From Chloroflexota bacterium (lineage in GTDB: Bacteria; Chloroflexota; Anaerolineae; Caldilineales; Caldilineaceae): DNA of 64,000 nucleotides. Both the position numbers and the translations under genes were made by a program. This document shows positions 49,932 through 59,749 of the stretch, piece after piece. The DNA is taken from assembly GCA_003451595.1 (NCBI GenBank), contig DMDA01000003.1, positions 9,315-73,314 of the forward strand, given 5' to 3'. The notes below the pieces were generated by a model. That model was given only the letters and a program-made list of their open reading frames with translations, did not search any database and was not told where the DNA came from. Every line of letters begins with the position of its first letter. Within the stretch, counting starts at the first letter, position 1.

Positions 49932-49941
<10 letters not shown>

Positions 49942-50057
49942 TCGTTTCGACTTCCTCCACCGGTTTCCGCCTGGAACACCTCGCCACGAGCGCCGGCGAC
50001 CCCGAACTGCCCGGCTTTATCCTGGAACTCGCCCCGAGCTGGGAGCCGGATTTGTAG
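49932..50057 (+). CDS. Possible 41-residue ORF overlapping the herA end
   Basis: A GTG at 49932-49934, in another frame from herA, opens a 41-codon reading frame to TAG at 50055-50057. The product (GFRLEHLATSAGDPELPGFI and following) looks protein-like rather than random, but it is short and lacks a strong ribosome site. It could be a real small protein, the remnant of a lost gene, or chance. Confidence 0.25.
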
Positions 50058-50065
50058 ATCACTGG

Positions 50066-53000
50066 CTACCTGGTCACCAGTGGCAGGTAAGCCGCTGCGG
50101 TGATATCCGCCAGCGTGAGGCGCGCCACTGTCGGGTCCTCGCTGACGGGCGCATCCGCAAATTCCGCCACAGCGTGCACCACATCGAAGGCGGGGAAACT
50201 TTCCCACAGCGCAGCGCTGACCAACATCTGCCCAGCGACGCGACTTATCCCGGCAACAACCTGGCTGTATGCAGCATCCTCAGGCAGTAATTCCAGCAAG
50301 CTGGTGAGCTGCATCCCCTGCAATGCCGCCACCGCCGGCGAGAATGGATCGTCATTGGGCGTACCTGCCACAATCACCTTTGCCCTCGGCTCGCATGTCA
50401 AAATCTGCTGCACAAAGTCATGCACGATCTGCGCCTGCGCCAGCCGCCGCGCCGCCGAGTTCAGCAAGGGTGGTTGCAGCGCGCCGAAGCGCGGGCTGTC
50501 CGTCGTCCGGTCGTCGAAGCGTAGAGCAATCACGAAGATCGTCTCTTCACCGAAACTGAATTGCGCAGCCAGTGGCTTGCGACTATCCAAAAAGTCATCC
50601 GATGTGGCGCCGATGCGACCGGGATTGAGCGTCAGCGTGGCGCGCCCGCTGTTGCAGAGCACGCTGTTGTCGGTGATGGCGTCGCCAGGGCGCGCGCTGA
50701 AGTGGAGCCGGGCCGGGTTGTAGAGGATGCTGAGCCGGGGGTTGCGCCCTGCCATGCCGCCATCTTCAGCATCGTTGGGGGCGATCTGCGTCGCCTGATA
50801 GAGCGGGCCACCGGCATTCTGCACTGCCGTCACCAGGCGCGTCAAGGTCTGGTCGGCGGCAACAACGCCGTCGTCCAGGTCGCCGCTGTTGTCACCCACT
50901 TCCTCCAACACAAGCAGGTCTGGGCTACCCAGGTGACCGGTAATCAACGTCGCCAGCGCCGTAAACACAGCCTGTGCGTCGGTGAAGCTTACCCCATTGC
51001 CGTTCAACGCGCCCACCGTCATGAAGAGTGCATCGCTCGTCAGCGTGGTTGCTTCGGGTAAAACCTGCCCGGTCACGTCGGCGGTGATCGGCGCAGTGGC
51101 GTGCACCGTGTAGGCGGCGTCGACATAGTCCATAATCCCGACCACCGGTGTGGTAAAGACTGCACCGACGGCAACCTCCGGCCAGGGTGCATCCGCCGGA
51201 TAGAGCCGGGCGTCCAACTGGATCACCTCTGGGTTGGCGTCGTCCGCCCTCATCAGGACGCCACCGCGCGCGGTGCGCGGCCCGGCGTCTGCGCCGTTGT
51301 CTGCCACGACCCACATCCGATCAGCGTCTGTTGCACCCACAACCTGGCCAGCGTCGATCTGGACGCGCATCCCCTCCAGGCTCTCATAGAAGTCGAGGCC
51401 GTCAGTCGCCGGGTCGAAACTTGCCAGCGCATCGTCGTCGATCACCTGCGCCGGCGGCACGCGCCCGCCGCGCCCGACGGTAGCCGGTCCCGGTAACGGA
51501 TTTCCGGTGGAGATGAGCGTCACAGTCGGGTTAAGTAGACGGGTGACGGTCAGCTCGTCGGTGCGGCCGGTCGGTTTTTCTTCTGCAACCAGGCCAAGCA
51601 CCAGCACGTCATCGCCACTGACGACCGTCGGCGTCACGCCTGTGCGCACGAAGATGCCTTCCGCCGTCGCCCCATTGTCGTCCGGCGTCGCCGCCTCCAG
51701 ATAGAAGCCATCGTGCGCGACAACTGTCACGATGCCTCGCGTTGTCACCGTTGCACCCAACTTGGGTGATGTATGCCCTGCGCCCTGGATCGCAGCGATC
51801 GGCGTAATGTCGCCCAGGATGGCCGTCGATTCGAACGCGCCAGCGTCGCATCCGTCGCCAAGCGGACGGGTGAAGCCGCGCTGGTCTGTTTTGATGAGAT
51901 CGCCGCAGTTGAGCGCATGGAGTGGCACGCGCTCAATCGCCGGGCTATCGATGCGCAGGGCATGGGTTGGCGTCGGTCCGCCATTATCCTGTAGCGTCTC
52001 CAGAAACGGGTCGGTGTTCGGCAGATCGCCGGTGGCGTTTAGCCCGCACGCGTCTGCATCTTCGACGTTATAGCCAACGGAAGTGATGAAGCCAGCGCTG
52101 TTCGTGCAGTTGTCGCCTGCTGTTGCCCCGCTGATGATGGTGGCGCCTAGTCCTAACATACCCTCATCGTTGAAAATATTGCCGCCGACGCCTGCTGCGC
52201 CATTGTCGGCCAGCGTGACGAAACGCAAGGTGGCGCTGCCGCGATTGGAGATTCCCCCGCCATTGTCGCCGGCCTGGTTGGCGCTGAGCGTCGTGTTGAC
52301 GAGCGTGAGTGTGCTGCCGCCGTTGTCAATACCGCCGCCTGCATTCGCTTGATTGTGATCGAGCAGACTGGCGGTGATCTGCACTCCGGCGCCGGCATGG
52401 TAGACGCCGCCGCCGCCCGCCGTCGCTGTGTTGTAGGCGATGCGCGTGTTCTCGATGGTGGTGGTGGCGCCCACTCCGTCGTTGCGCACACCGCCGCCAT
52501 TGCCTGCTACGCTGTTGCTCAAAATGGCGGACGCTATGATGGTGAGGCGACTGGTCGTAACGCCGGTATTGATCACGCCACTGCCGCTGTTGGCGCTGAC
52601 CTCGACCTGGTTCAGTGTAGCAGTCGCCGCCTGATTCAGCACGCCGCCCTGGTTGCCCCGTACAACGCTATCCGTCAGCGTCAGCACACCCTGGTTGGCA
52701 TTGGCAACGCCAAAGCCGCCTGGATTGTCCGCAATCGTTGCATCGGTCATGGCCAGGGCGCCGCCGCTGTTGCGCACGCCGCCGCCCTGATTGGCGGCGA
52801 TGGTGGCATGGCGGATGGTCAGTTCACCACGATTCTGTACGCCGCCACCCATTTCCGCTGCGGCGCTGCCGTTGCGGAGGGTCAAGCCCTGTAAGGTCAC
52901 GTGCGCGCCGGGCAGAACATCGAAGATGCGATCCAGTCCGCCGCCGTCGATCACGATGTCGGGAACCGCAGTGGCAGCAGCGGCGCCGGCTGCCATGCCA

Positions 53001-54682
53001 TCAACCGTGAGCGTGCCGGTGATATCCAGATCGCCAGTGAGCGCTGCATCCTCGTCGGCGCCGGCGGCTGTCAACGTAATCGTCAGAGGGCGCGTTAGCG
53101 TTGTGGCAAACGTGATCGTGTCGCCGCCGCTGCCGGCGCTGCAGCCGCCGATCGCAATATCCTGGTTGGCCGCCAGAATCGCCTCACGCAGCGTACAGAC
53201 GTCGTCCTCTGCCACGCCGTCACCGCTGCCGGTGACGATGATCGGAGCGCCGGTTTGCGGGGCAATGCCGCTGTTCACCAGCCACTGATAGGCCGCCAAT
53301 AGATCGAGTCGGCCAGCGCCAAAGTCGTTATCGGCGCCAGGGACGCCGAGATCGTGCGCGCTGTTCAACAATGCGGCTTCTTGTCGCGCCACGCTGAGAT
53401 GGGGGAAGGCGCTCAGCAAGAGCGCCAGGCCGCCCGCAACGTGAGGCGCGGCCAGCGATGTACCGGTGGCATTGTCATCATAGCCACCCCCGCGCGCCGT
53501 CGTGCGGATGCTGACGCCCGGCGCCGTCAGGTATGGGTAGAGAGAGGACGCACCACTGCATGCCGATGGGCCGCGACTGCTGCCGCTGTAGAGCATGTCG
53601 TTGTCGGCGACGGCGCCAACCGCAAAGGCAGAGGGGTTGTTGGCAGGGCTGCGACTGGTGGCGACATCCGGCCCGGCGTTGCCAGCGGCAAAGATGGGCA
53701 GGATGCCCGCTGCACGCAACGCCTGCAAGTCTAACTCAAAAGCCAGATTGCAGCCCGGCGTATTCAATGTCCACGAGTTGTTGACCACCTGCGGCGCGTC
53801 ATCGGTGGCGGGATTGCCATCGGGGTCAAGTAGCCATTGAAACGCTTGATGAATGGCCGTTGCCGTCGCCTCGCCACGATCGTTGAAGATGCGCGCAGCA
53901 ATCCAGCGTGCCTGCGGCGCCACACCGATAGTGCTGCCACCGCCGGCGCCGCCGACCATCACGCCCATGATCAGCGTGCCGTGTCCGTTCAGGTCGGTGG
54001 GCGTCGCCCGCTGACCGTAGGGATCGAACCAACTATTGACGCCCCCCCGCCAGCGCGCCGCCAGTTCCGGGTGCGTCAGATCCACGCCGGTGTCCAGGCT
54101 GGCAACCACAATGCCCTGCCCCTGCCAGCCCAGCGCCCACAACGCCGGCGCATTGACGCTGCTCAGGTTCGCTTCGGTGGGCGCGCCCTGCGCCAGAGCA
54201 ATCTCTACCGTATCCGGCATAATCGTCAACACCTCTGGTCGCATCGCTAACTCGGCAATGACGGCAGGTGTTGCCGTGACAGAAAGACCGTTGAAAATCC
54301 AGAAGGGCGTCACCTGACTGACCACACCTTGCCGAGCGCGCTGCGCCAGCCATCCCCGGAGCGCGGACTGACTCGCGTTCGCCAATGTTTGGCGGGCGCC
54401 AATCGCACGGCGCGCATCGCTGGCAACACCGTTTGCAACTGTCTGTTGGCGCAACGTGACGATCACCGTGATTTGCGCGTCCGGCTCGGTCTGCGCTAAC
54501 GTTGCGGCCAATGTCCCATCCAGCGCGCCAGTCTTGACCGGCATTGCCTGCAAAAAAGCCGGATTTCTGTGCGAAACCCGGCCATTGGACACATCGAGGG
54601 GAATTGCTCCAGCGACGCGACGGTCACCAACGACCATCACCGCCAGGTTAAACACAATCAGTAGATAAAGCCATCGTTTCAT
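50066..54682 (-). CDS. Secreted subtilase fused to a beta-helix and a degenerate ExeM/NucH-type nuclease domain
   Basis: A 1538-residue exported protein with a signal peptide (MKRWLYLLIVFNLAVMVVG) and an I9-like propeptide (about 68-155). The S8 peptidase follows, with a complete triad: Asp197 in SLDTGVD, His234 in NGHGT, Ser409 in GTSLAAPH, plus the oxyanion Asn335. A CSLREA-type motif (DDVCTLREAILAAN, about 495) leads into a right-handed beta-helix (about 590-960). The last 550 residues match the fold of extracellular nucleases of the ExeM/NucH group, but catalytic positions are altered: NHF to ALRF (1386), GDFND to GTPND (1440) and SDHDP to SEDP (1514). The C-terminus is AAYLPLVTR, a recurring tag in this window. 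Confidence 0.88.
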   Translation of the reverse strand: MKRWLYLLIVFNLAVMVVGDRRVAGAIPLDVSNGRVSHRNPAFLQAMPVKTGALDGTLAATLAQTEPDAQITVIVTLRQQTVANGVASDARRAIGARQTLANASQSALRGWLAQRARQGVVSQVTPFWIFNGLSVTATPAVIAELAMRPEVLTIMPDTVEIALAQGAPTEANLSSVNAPALWALGWQGQGIVVASLDTGVDLTHPELAARWRGGVNSWFDPYGQRATPTDLNGHGTLIMGVMVGGAGGGSTIGVAPQARWIAARIFNDRGEATATAIHQAFQWLLDPDGNPATDDAPQVVNNSWTLNTPGCNLAFELDLQALRAAGILPIFAAGNAGPDVATSRSPANNPSAFAVGAVADNDMLYSGSSRGPSACSGASSLYPYLTAPGVSIRTTARGGGYDDNATGTSLAAPHVAGGLALLLSAFPHLSVARQEAALLNSAHDLGVPGADNDFGAGRLDLLAAYQWLVNSGIAPQTGAPIIVTGSGDGVAEDDVCTLREAILAANQDIAIGGCSAGSGGDTITFATTLTRPLTITLTAAGADEDAALTGDLDITGTLTVDGMAAGAAAATAVPDIVIDGGGLDRIFDVLPGAHVTLQGLTLRNGSAAAEMGGGVQNRGELTIRHATIAANQGGGVRNSGGALAMTDATIADNPGGFGVANANQGVLTLTDSVVRGNQGGVLNQAATATLNQVEVSANSGSGVINTGVTTSRLTIIASAILSNSVAGNGGGVRNDGVGATTTIENTRIAYNTATAGGGGVYHAGAGVQITASLLDHNQANAGGGIDNGGSTLTLVNTTLSANQAGDNGGGISNRGSATLRFVTLADNGAAGVGGNIFNDEGMLGLGATIISGATAGDNCTNSAGFITSVGYNVEDADACGLNATGDLPNTDPFLETLQDNGGPTPTHALRIDSPAIERVPLHALNCGDLIKTDQRGFTRPLGDGCDAGAFESTAILGDITPIAAIQGAGHTSPKLGATVTTRGIVTVVAHDGFYLEAATPDDNGATAEGIFVRTGVTPTVVSGDDVLVLGLVAEEKPTGRTDELTVTRLLNPTVTLISTGNPLPGPATVGRGGRVPPAQVIDDDALASFDPATDGLDFYESLEGMRVQIDAGQVVGATDADRMWVVADNGADAGPRTARGGVLMRADDANPEVIQLDARLYPADAPWPEVAVGAVFTTPVVGIMDYVDAAYTVHATAPITADVTGQVLPEATTLTSDALFMTVGALNGNGVSFTDAQAVFTALATLITGHLGSPDLLVLEEVGDNSGDLDDGVVAADQTLTRLVTAVQNAGGPLYQATQIAPNDAEDGGMAGRNPRLSILYNPARLHFSARPGDAITDNSVLCNSGRATLTLNPGRIGATSDDFLDSRKPLAAQFSFGEETIFVIALRFDDRTTDSPRFGALQPPLLNSAARRLAQAQIVHDFVQQILTCEPRAKVIVAGTPNDDPFSPAVAALQGMQLTSLLELLPEDAAYSQVVAGISRVAGQMLVSAALWESFPAFDVVHAVAEFADAPVSEDPTVARLTLADITAAAYLPLVTR

Positions 54683-54796
54683 GCTTCGGTCGCCTTCTGG
54701 CGCAGGCTACACATTCGCTTCTGAAAGCGTTGCAGACCCGCGCCACATCTACGATTCTGACGTGCAGCTTGCGACGCGCAGCCAGAATTCACCCTG

Positions 54797-55375
54797 CTAC
54801 TGCGCCGTGATCCATTCCACGCGGATGTCCCCCATGACCACTGCTACTTGCGAACCGGGTTTGATGCGATTGCCGCCATTGGGATAATGCATGAAATACG
54901 TGCGATCTGCCTTCAAGTTCTCATGGTGCATCATGGTCTCCGGCGCTTTCAGCTCAGCCCCACTTTTTGCATCGACCAGTGCTGGCATTGTCTCATGCGT
55001 GCCCAGCAGCGGCAGCGCCTTTTCGAGATCGACCACGCGATAGCGCAAGTCGATCAAACCGCCGCCCGCCGTCACGCCCACCAACCGAATGCGGATGCCA
55101 AATTCCTCTTCCAGTTGCAATGGCGTGAGCACTCGCGTGACGCCGGTCACAGGCGCCTTGCAGAAGACGCCTTCCAGTGTGGCGTAATCAGCCAACGAAA
55201 AGGTCGTAAGTGCGTTGGCAGTCACCACCGGTTTCGCAGACGCAGCCGGGCCAAGCCACCAATAGGTGAGGAAAAAGCAGGTCACGATCATGGCAGCCGC
55301 CGCCGCCAGCACAATTGCCAACAGACGACGACTGACAACGGGCGCAACGTTGGTGTCTGAAAAAATTTCGCTCAT
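54797..55375 (-). CDS. Membrane-anchored protein of unknown function, last gene of the cupredoxin cluster
   Basis: A 192-residue protein with one N-terminal transmembrane helix (LLAIVLAAAAAMIVTCFFLTYWWLG) and an extracytoplasmic domain. Conserved-looking phrases are EFGIRIRLVGVTAGGGLIDLRYRVVDLEKALPLLG and MHYPNGGNRIKPGSQVAVVMGDIRVEW, a beta-rich domain with possible metal-binding His/Met residues (ETMMHHENL). I do not recognise the family. The ATG at 55373-55375 has AGGAG eight bases upstream. It is the last gene of the minus-strand multicopper-oxidase-like cluster, from which it is separated by a 15-bp hairpin. Confidence 0.65.
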   Translation of the reverse strand: MSEIFSDTNVAPVVSRRLLAIVLAAAAAMIVTCFFLTYWWLGPAASAKPVVTANALTTFSLADYATLEGVFCKAPVTGVTRVLTPLQLEEEFGIRIRLVGVTAGGGLIDLRYRVVDLEKALPLLGTHETMPALVDAKSGAELKAPETMMHHENLKADRTYFMHYPNGGNRIKPGSQVAVVMGDIRVEWITAQ

Positions 55376-55417
55376 GCCGATAACTCCTGATCATTTGCAA
55401 TGAAGGCGGCGTCGCTT

Positions 55418-55454
55418 CCCGGCATGGCGGCGCTGACGGCGCCGCCATGCCGGG
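55418..55454. repeat. 15-bp perfect inverted repeat between cupredoxin gene 3 and the next gene
   Basis: CCCGGCATGGCGGCG (55418-55432) is exactly complementary to 55440-55454 around a 7-base loop. It follows the stop of the 972-residue gene by 17 bases and has no U-tract; it may attenuate or stabilise the transcript end. Confidence 0.7.
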
Positions 55455-55471
55455 GATGCCTCATGTCGTCG

Positions 55472-58390
55472 TCACGGGCCGAATGGCGTCGTGACCGACC
55501 GCTTCGAGATAAATTCGTCGAAGTACTGCGTTCCACTCAACGTGCCCGCCAAACCAGAGGACGGTCCCATGCGCACTGCCTCCAGGGTATAGGCGCTGGT
55601 GTTCTGGTTATTGGCGATCGCGCGCTGGACGCCATCGACGTACAGCACGAAGGGAACGCTTACACCGGAACGCCAGAGCACTTCGACCGCGTGCGGTGCG
55701 TCTGTCAGAGTGACCCAGGCGGTGCTGGTTGTGCCGCCAGCGCGCATCACCTGCGCACGGATTTGCGGCAGACTGGTCGGGTTGGGGCGACGATACTGCA
55801 CGGTGAAGACCGCGTTGTTCGCCGCGTTGACGCCAGCCAGGATCGTGACGCCGCTGTTGGGTGCGCGTGAACTGTTCGGATGGAAGTAGAAGCGGACGTC
55901 ATAACTGGTCAGCGCATTAGGCGTGTCATCGGTGACATACCCAGGCGCGCCTGCGGTCAGCGGCACGGCCATGCCCCACGCGCCGCCGTTCATTGCCGCC
56001 GCATTCGTCACGTTGACGCCGCCGGTGGCGCTGCTCCACGCCGCCACGCCGCCGCTCTCGAAGCTGTCGGCGAAGATCAGATCATCCACGGTCAGGGTGA
56101 CGCTGATCAAGTTGCTCCAATTGCCGGCTGCATCGCGTGCGCGCACCGAGAGGACGTAATCGCCAGTCAGCCAGGTCGAGACATCGACGTTCGCCGCCAG
56201 CGCCATGCCGCCGCCACTCGGGGTCAGGGTCATGGCAGCGCCGTTGCCCACACCGGGATCGGCGCCGACAAACCACTCTGCCGCGCTGACACCGGTGAGT
56301 GCGTCAGTGGCGCTGCCGGTCAATGCGACGGTCGGGGCCGAGTTGGTCGGATTGGGTGTGACGGCCACGCCGCTGATGGTTGGCGGGGTGCGGTCGATGG
56401 TGAGTGTGGTCGCCGTCGCCGGGCCCCAGTTGCCCGCGCGATCCTGACCGCGCACTGCAATCTGATGCACACCCTCGGCGAGTTGCGCCAGATTGATGAG
56501 CGGGATGAACGCGTAGGCGTTTTCATTGGGGCCATCGAAGAGACCATCCGCCGGTGTGAAGGGGAAGCCAGTGCCATTGGCGCCCACCAGGTCAATGAAA
56601 CCTTCGACACGCTGGATGGTGGAGGTGATCGGCCCGCCGCCTGGTTCGCTGATGACGGCATCGACGCGGATTGCTGGCCGGCTAGGATTGATCGGCGTTG
56701 TCCCATTATTCGGGTTCGGCGCCACTGTCACGCCGCTGGTCGCAGGGCCGGTGCGATCGATCAGCAGATCGATGGTGGCGAAGTCACCCCATTGCCCGGA
56801 GGCATCCTGGCTGCGCACCGCAACAGTATGCACGCCTTCGGTCAACGCACTCAGCGTTGCAGATGGAATGGTGGCCGTAATCGCGGCGACCGAACCTGGC
56901 ATGTTCAGCCCCATGGCGGCGCCCGTGCCAGGGACAGGTGGTGCACCAATCAGGTCAGCATCGATAAAGTACTCGGCGCCGGCAATGTTGCTGTTGCCGC
57001 GACCGACGTCGCTGGCGGTGCCGCCCAATGCCACGTTGTTGTTGCCCTGGCTAGGATTGGGGGCGAGGGTCAGCGCTGAAGTGGTCGGCCCTGCATTGTC
57101 CACCGCCAGGGTGATCAGGTTGTAGGCGCCCCAGTTGCCGGCGGCATCCTGACCACGCACGTAGACGGCGTGATTGCCTGCACTCAGCGTCTGCAACACT
57201 GCTGCCGGGATCGTGCCCGCCACCGCCTCCGTTGGAGCGTCGAAGGCGCTATCGCTGGCGCTCATCGCAACCGGCGTCCCCGCAGTGCTGTCAAGCACAT
57301 ACTCGGCGGCCACGATGTTGCTGCCGCCGCTGGCGCTGTCATCGAGCGTGGCGCTGATGATGATGTCGCCACCGCTCGGCGTCAGTGTCAGGCCGGTCGC
57401 CGTCGGACCGGTCGTGTCAGTCGGGCTGGAGCTGCCAACTGGAATAGACAGGAAGGTGAGCATGCCGCCGTAGCCGCCTATGTTGCTGTTATGTAGCAGC
57501 AGGCTGCCAGCGTGTACGGCATAACGCACACCTGCTGACGCCGTGGCTGGAATGTCAACCAACGTATCTAGTGTGGCGCCCGGCGGCACAGTCTCCGCCA
57601 CCACACGATAGCTGTTCGGGCGCAGGTTGCCGTCGCTGGCAATCACCTGCTGATTGAGGCCGAGCACACCCATTGAATGGTGCAGCGCGCCGGCGTTGAC
57701 ATAGCGCAGCAGCACACGGTTGCCAGCGGCGACATTGATCGCTGCAGTGTCCGGGAAGGCGGCGCCATTGATCAATGCGTACTCCGGCGCAAAGTCGCTC
57801 ATGTTGAAAGTCGCTGGCGACGCGCTGGTGTTGAGCGCCGGGTCGAGTTCGCTGAGAACGAGCACGGCTTCCACGTCGTAGGCGGTTGCAGCGCTGTTGT
57901 ACGCCTGCCCCGGCGTCGTCGGGCGCACAATCAACGCGCCGTGCAACCCCATCGCCGTTTGATGCAGAGCGTTCGACAACGGCCCTGCCTCGTAGAGGAA
58001 GATGCCCGGCTCGGTGGCCGTGAAGGTATAAGTGACGCTGCCGCCCGGCGCTGCGCCCACGCGATCCGGCGGGAGCGGCTGCCCGTGAAAGAAGAGGGCG
58101 ACCGGCTCCGCCAATCGATTGGAGAGCGTCACCTGTACGGTGTCGCCAACATTGGCGACGATCAACGGGCCGCCAGGCTGGCTGACGGTGGGGCTGCTGC
58201 TGCAGTCGCTGGCGGCAAAGCCCCACACCGGCATAACGATGCTGCCGGGCAACGTCATGCTGCCATCGGTGGCGCACAGGTCAATCGTCACGGTGCTCTG
58301 CGCCAGCGCTGGCTGGGGAAGTCCCACCACTGCCAGCAGCAGCGCCACAATACCGATCCAGAAAGTGTGTTTGGTGAACCTGGTCATCAT
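55472..58390 (-). CDS. Secreted multicopper-oxidase-like protein with Ig-like repeats and a C-terminal LamG-like domain
   Basis: A 972-residue exported protein (signal peptide to about 30, ALAQ). Residues about 31-330 are cupredoxin-like, but the copper motifs are incomplete: AALFFHGQ-type (one His of HxH), LYEAG in place of YHCH, and LHHSMGVLGL in the later position. Four Ig-like repeats of about 110 residues follow, each starting with a variant of GPTTSGLTLAPNP (about 330-760). The C-terminal part, SYDVRFYFHPNSSRAPNSGVTI and QYFDEFISKR, resembles a LamG-like domain. A role in the envelope or in binding a partner is more likely than enzymatic oxidation. Start ATG at 58388-58390, AAGGAG upstream. 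Confidence 0.8.
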   Translation of the reverse strand: MMTRFTKHTFWIGIVALLLAVVGLPQPALAQSTVTIDLCATDGSMTLPGSIVMPVWGFAASDCSSSPTVSQPGGPLIVANVGDTVQVTLSNRLAEPVALFFHGQPLPPDRVGAAPGGSVTYTFTATEPGIFLYEAGPLSNALHQTAMGLHGALIVRPTTPGQAYNSAATAYDVEAVLVLSELDPALNTSASPATFNMSDFAPEYALINGAAFPDTAAINVAAGNRVLLRYVNAGALHHSMGVLGLNQQVIASDGNLRPNSYRVVAETVPPGATLDTLVDIPATASAGVRYAVHAGSLLLHNSNIGGYGGMLTFLSIPVGSSSPTDTTGPTATGLTLTPSGGDIIISATLDDSASGGSNIVAAEYVLDSTAGTPVAMSASDSAFDAPTEAVAGTIPAAVLQTLSAGNHAVYVRGQDAAGNWGAYNLITLAVDNAGPTTSALTLAPNPSQGNNNVALGGTASDVGRGNSNIAGAEYFIDADLIGAPPVPGTGAAMGLNMPGSVAAITATIPSATLSALTEGVHTVAVRSQDASGQWGDFATIDLLIDRTGPATSGVTVAPNPNNGTTPINPSRPAIRVDAVISEPGGGPITSTIQRVEGFIDLVGANGTGFPFTPADGLFDGPNENAYAFIPLINLAQLAEGVHQIAVRGQDRAGNWGPATATTLTIDRTPPTISGVAVTPNPTNSAPTVALTGSATDALTGVSAAEWFVGADPGVGNGAAMTLTPSGGGMALAANVDVSTWLTGDYVLSVRARDAAGNWSNLISVTLTVDDLIFADSFESGGVAAWSSATGGVNVTNAAAMNGGAWGMAVPLTAGAPGYVTDDTPNALTSYDVRFYFHPNSSRAPNSGVTILAGVNAANNAVFTVQYRRPNPTSLPQIRAQVMRAGGTTSTAWVTLTDAPHAVEVLWRSGVSVPFVLYVDGVQRAIANNQNTSAYTLEAVRMGPSSGLAGTLSGTQYFDEFISKRSVTTPFGP

Positions 58391-58399
58391 GTTCGCTCC

Positions 58400-59710
58400 T
58401 TACTGCGGGCAGTTGTTGGGCAGTGGCGGATCGACGCGGGTAAAGGTCGCCGGTCCTGTCATCGGCACGCCCCACGAATCCAACTGGAAGAGTGCATGAT
58501 TGTGGGCGATGATGTAATACTCGCCACACTGTGTCATTGCCGTGTCGCCGACCGGCTTCGTCCCACTGTTGCCCAGATAGGGACTGCCGCTGAAGAACAT
58601 GCCAAAAGCCATGTTCTGCAGATTCGGGATCGTGATCGGCACAGGGTTGCTCTCGCTGTAACCTTCGTTGTCGCGCCAGTCGAAGGTGGCGTCCCAGGTC
58701 TGACCAGGGCCAACGTTGACGCTGAACTTGTCGAAGGAGAGGTCGGCGCCGCCGCCATCGATCAGCGGGAAGCCATCGCGCCCAACGATGCGGCCATGAT
58801 TGCCGTGGGGATGGAACGGGAACTCGATCGTGCCGACGTTGAGATAGCGCACCAGCGCCGGATACGGATTGGCGGTGGCGTCATACGGATTGATGCGCGC
58901 CAGGGCGCCGTAGGGCTGCGTCGGCAACCAGGCGGCATAGTTCGGGGCAATGCTGTCCGGGAAGCCACGCCCGTTGATCAGCCAGTAACGCGGCTTATAG
59001 AGGCTCATATCGAACGGCTCGCCGCGCTCAACTGCCTGGCTTAGATAGGGATCGACTTCGGAGAGCAGCACCATGAACTCCTTGCCGGCGCGATAGACGA
59101 CGTCGCCGCTATCGTAGACGTAGCGAGTGTCCGGGTTGCCCGTGCTGCGCGTCGGGCGGACAAGCAAGGCGCCGAAAAGCCCCATGCGCACCTGGCGGTC
59201 GGGATTGGTGCCGCTCTGATAGATGAAAGTGCCTGCACGCGACGCCACGAAACTGTAGGTCATCGTGCCGCCGTTGGCTGCCGCCACTGGCGCCAGCGAT
59301 GTCAGCGCACCCCCGCCGTCGAATTGCGGCGTCGAAGGTGCGCCATTGGCGAGCACATTCTCTTGCCCAGGGAAAACGAGCGAGATGTCTTCCGCCAGCG
59401 TGTTTTGTACGATCACCGTCACCGTATCGCCCTGGTTGACGCAGAGCACCGGGCTAGGGTGCTGGAAAGGCTGACCGGCAATCGAAAACCCCCACATGAA
59501 AACGGTGTTGTCGTCGGACATGCCGATGTAGCCGGTCTCCGTGCGCAGGGTGAAGGTGGCATTGGCGCTCGTCGTGCAGACGATGCCATCTGTCGGTGTG
59601 CTTTGGGCGACAACAGCCTGCGGGCGCACTGCTGAACTTGTGCTCAGCAAGGTGAGTAGCAGCCCCAGCGCCAGCCCCCAACGCGTCCACTTGAACTTGA
59701 ACATGGTCAT
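58400..59710 (-). CDS. Secreted multicopper-oxidase-like cupredoxin protein, partial copper set
   Basis: A 436-residue exported protein with a signal peptide (MTMFKFKWTRWGLALGLLLTLL). The first cupredoxin half has lost its ligands (LVFPGQENV and FIYQSGTNP), but the second keeps His-rich motifs: IEFPFHPHGNHGRIVGRDG, similar to the HPxHxH motif of full oxidases, and CGEYYIIAHNHALFQ. The pattern is complementary to the next upstream gene, which keeps the first-half ligands. Only 9 bp separate its stop from the start of the 972-residue gene. The ATG at 59708-59710 has AAGGAG nine bases upstream. Confidence 0.85.
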   Translation of the reverse strand: MTMFKFKWTRWGLALGLLLTLLSTSSAVRPQAVVAQSTPTDGIVCTTSANATFTLRTETGYIGMSDDNTVFMWGFSIAGQPFQHPSPVLCVNQGDTVTVIVQNTLAEDISLVFPGQENVLANGAPSTPQFDGGGALTSLAPVAAANGGTMTYSFVASRAGTFIYQSGTNPDRQVRMGLFGALLVRPTRSTGNPDTRYVYDSGDVVYRAGKEFMVLLSEVDPYLSQAVERGEPFDMSLYKPRYWLINGRGFPDSIAPNYAAWLPTQPYGALARINPYDATANPYPALVRYLNVGTIEFPFHPHGNHGRIVGRDGFPLIDGGGADLSFDKFSVNVGPGQTWDATFDWRDNEGYSESNPVPITIPNLQNMAFGMFFSGSPYLGNSGTKPVGDTAMTQCGEYYIIAHNHALFQLDSWGVPMTGPATFTRVDPPLPNNCPQ

Positions 59711-59749
59711 AGCATTCACTCCTTTGGGTTCTCCCACGTTCCGGCCAGA

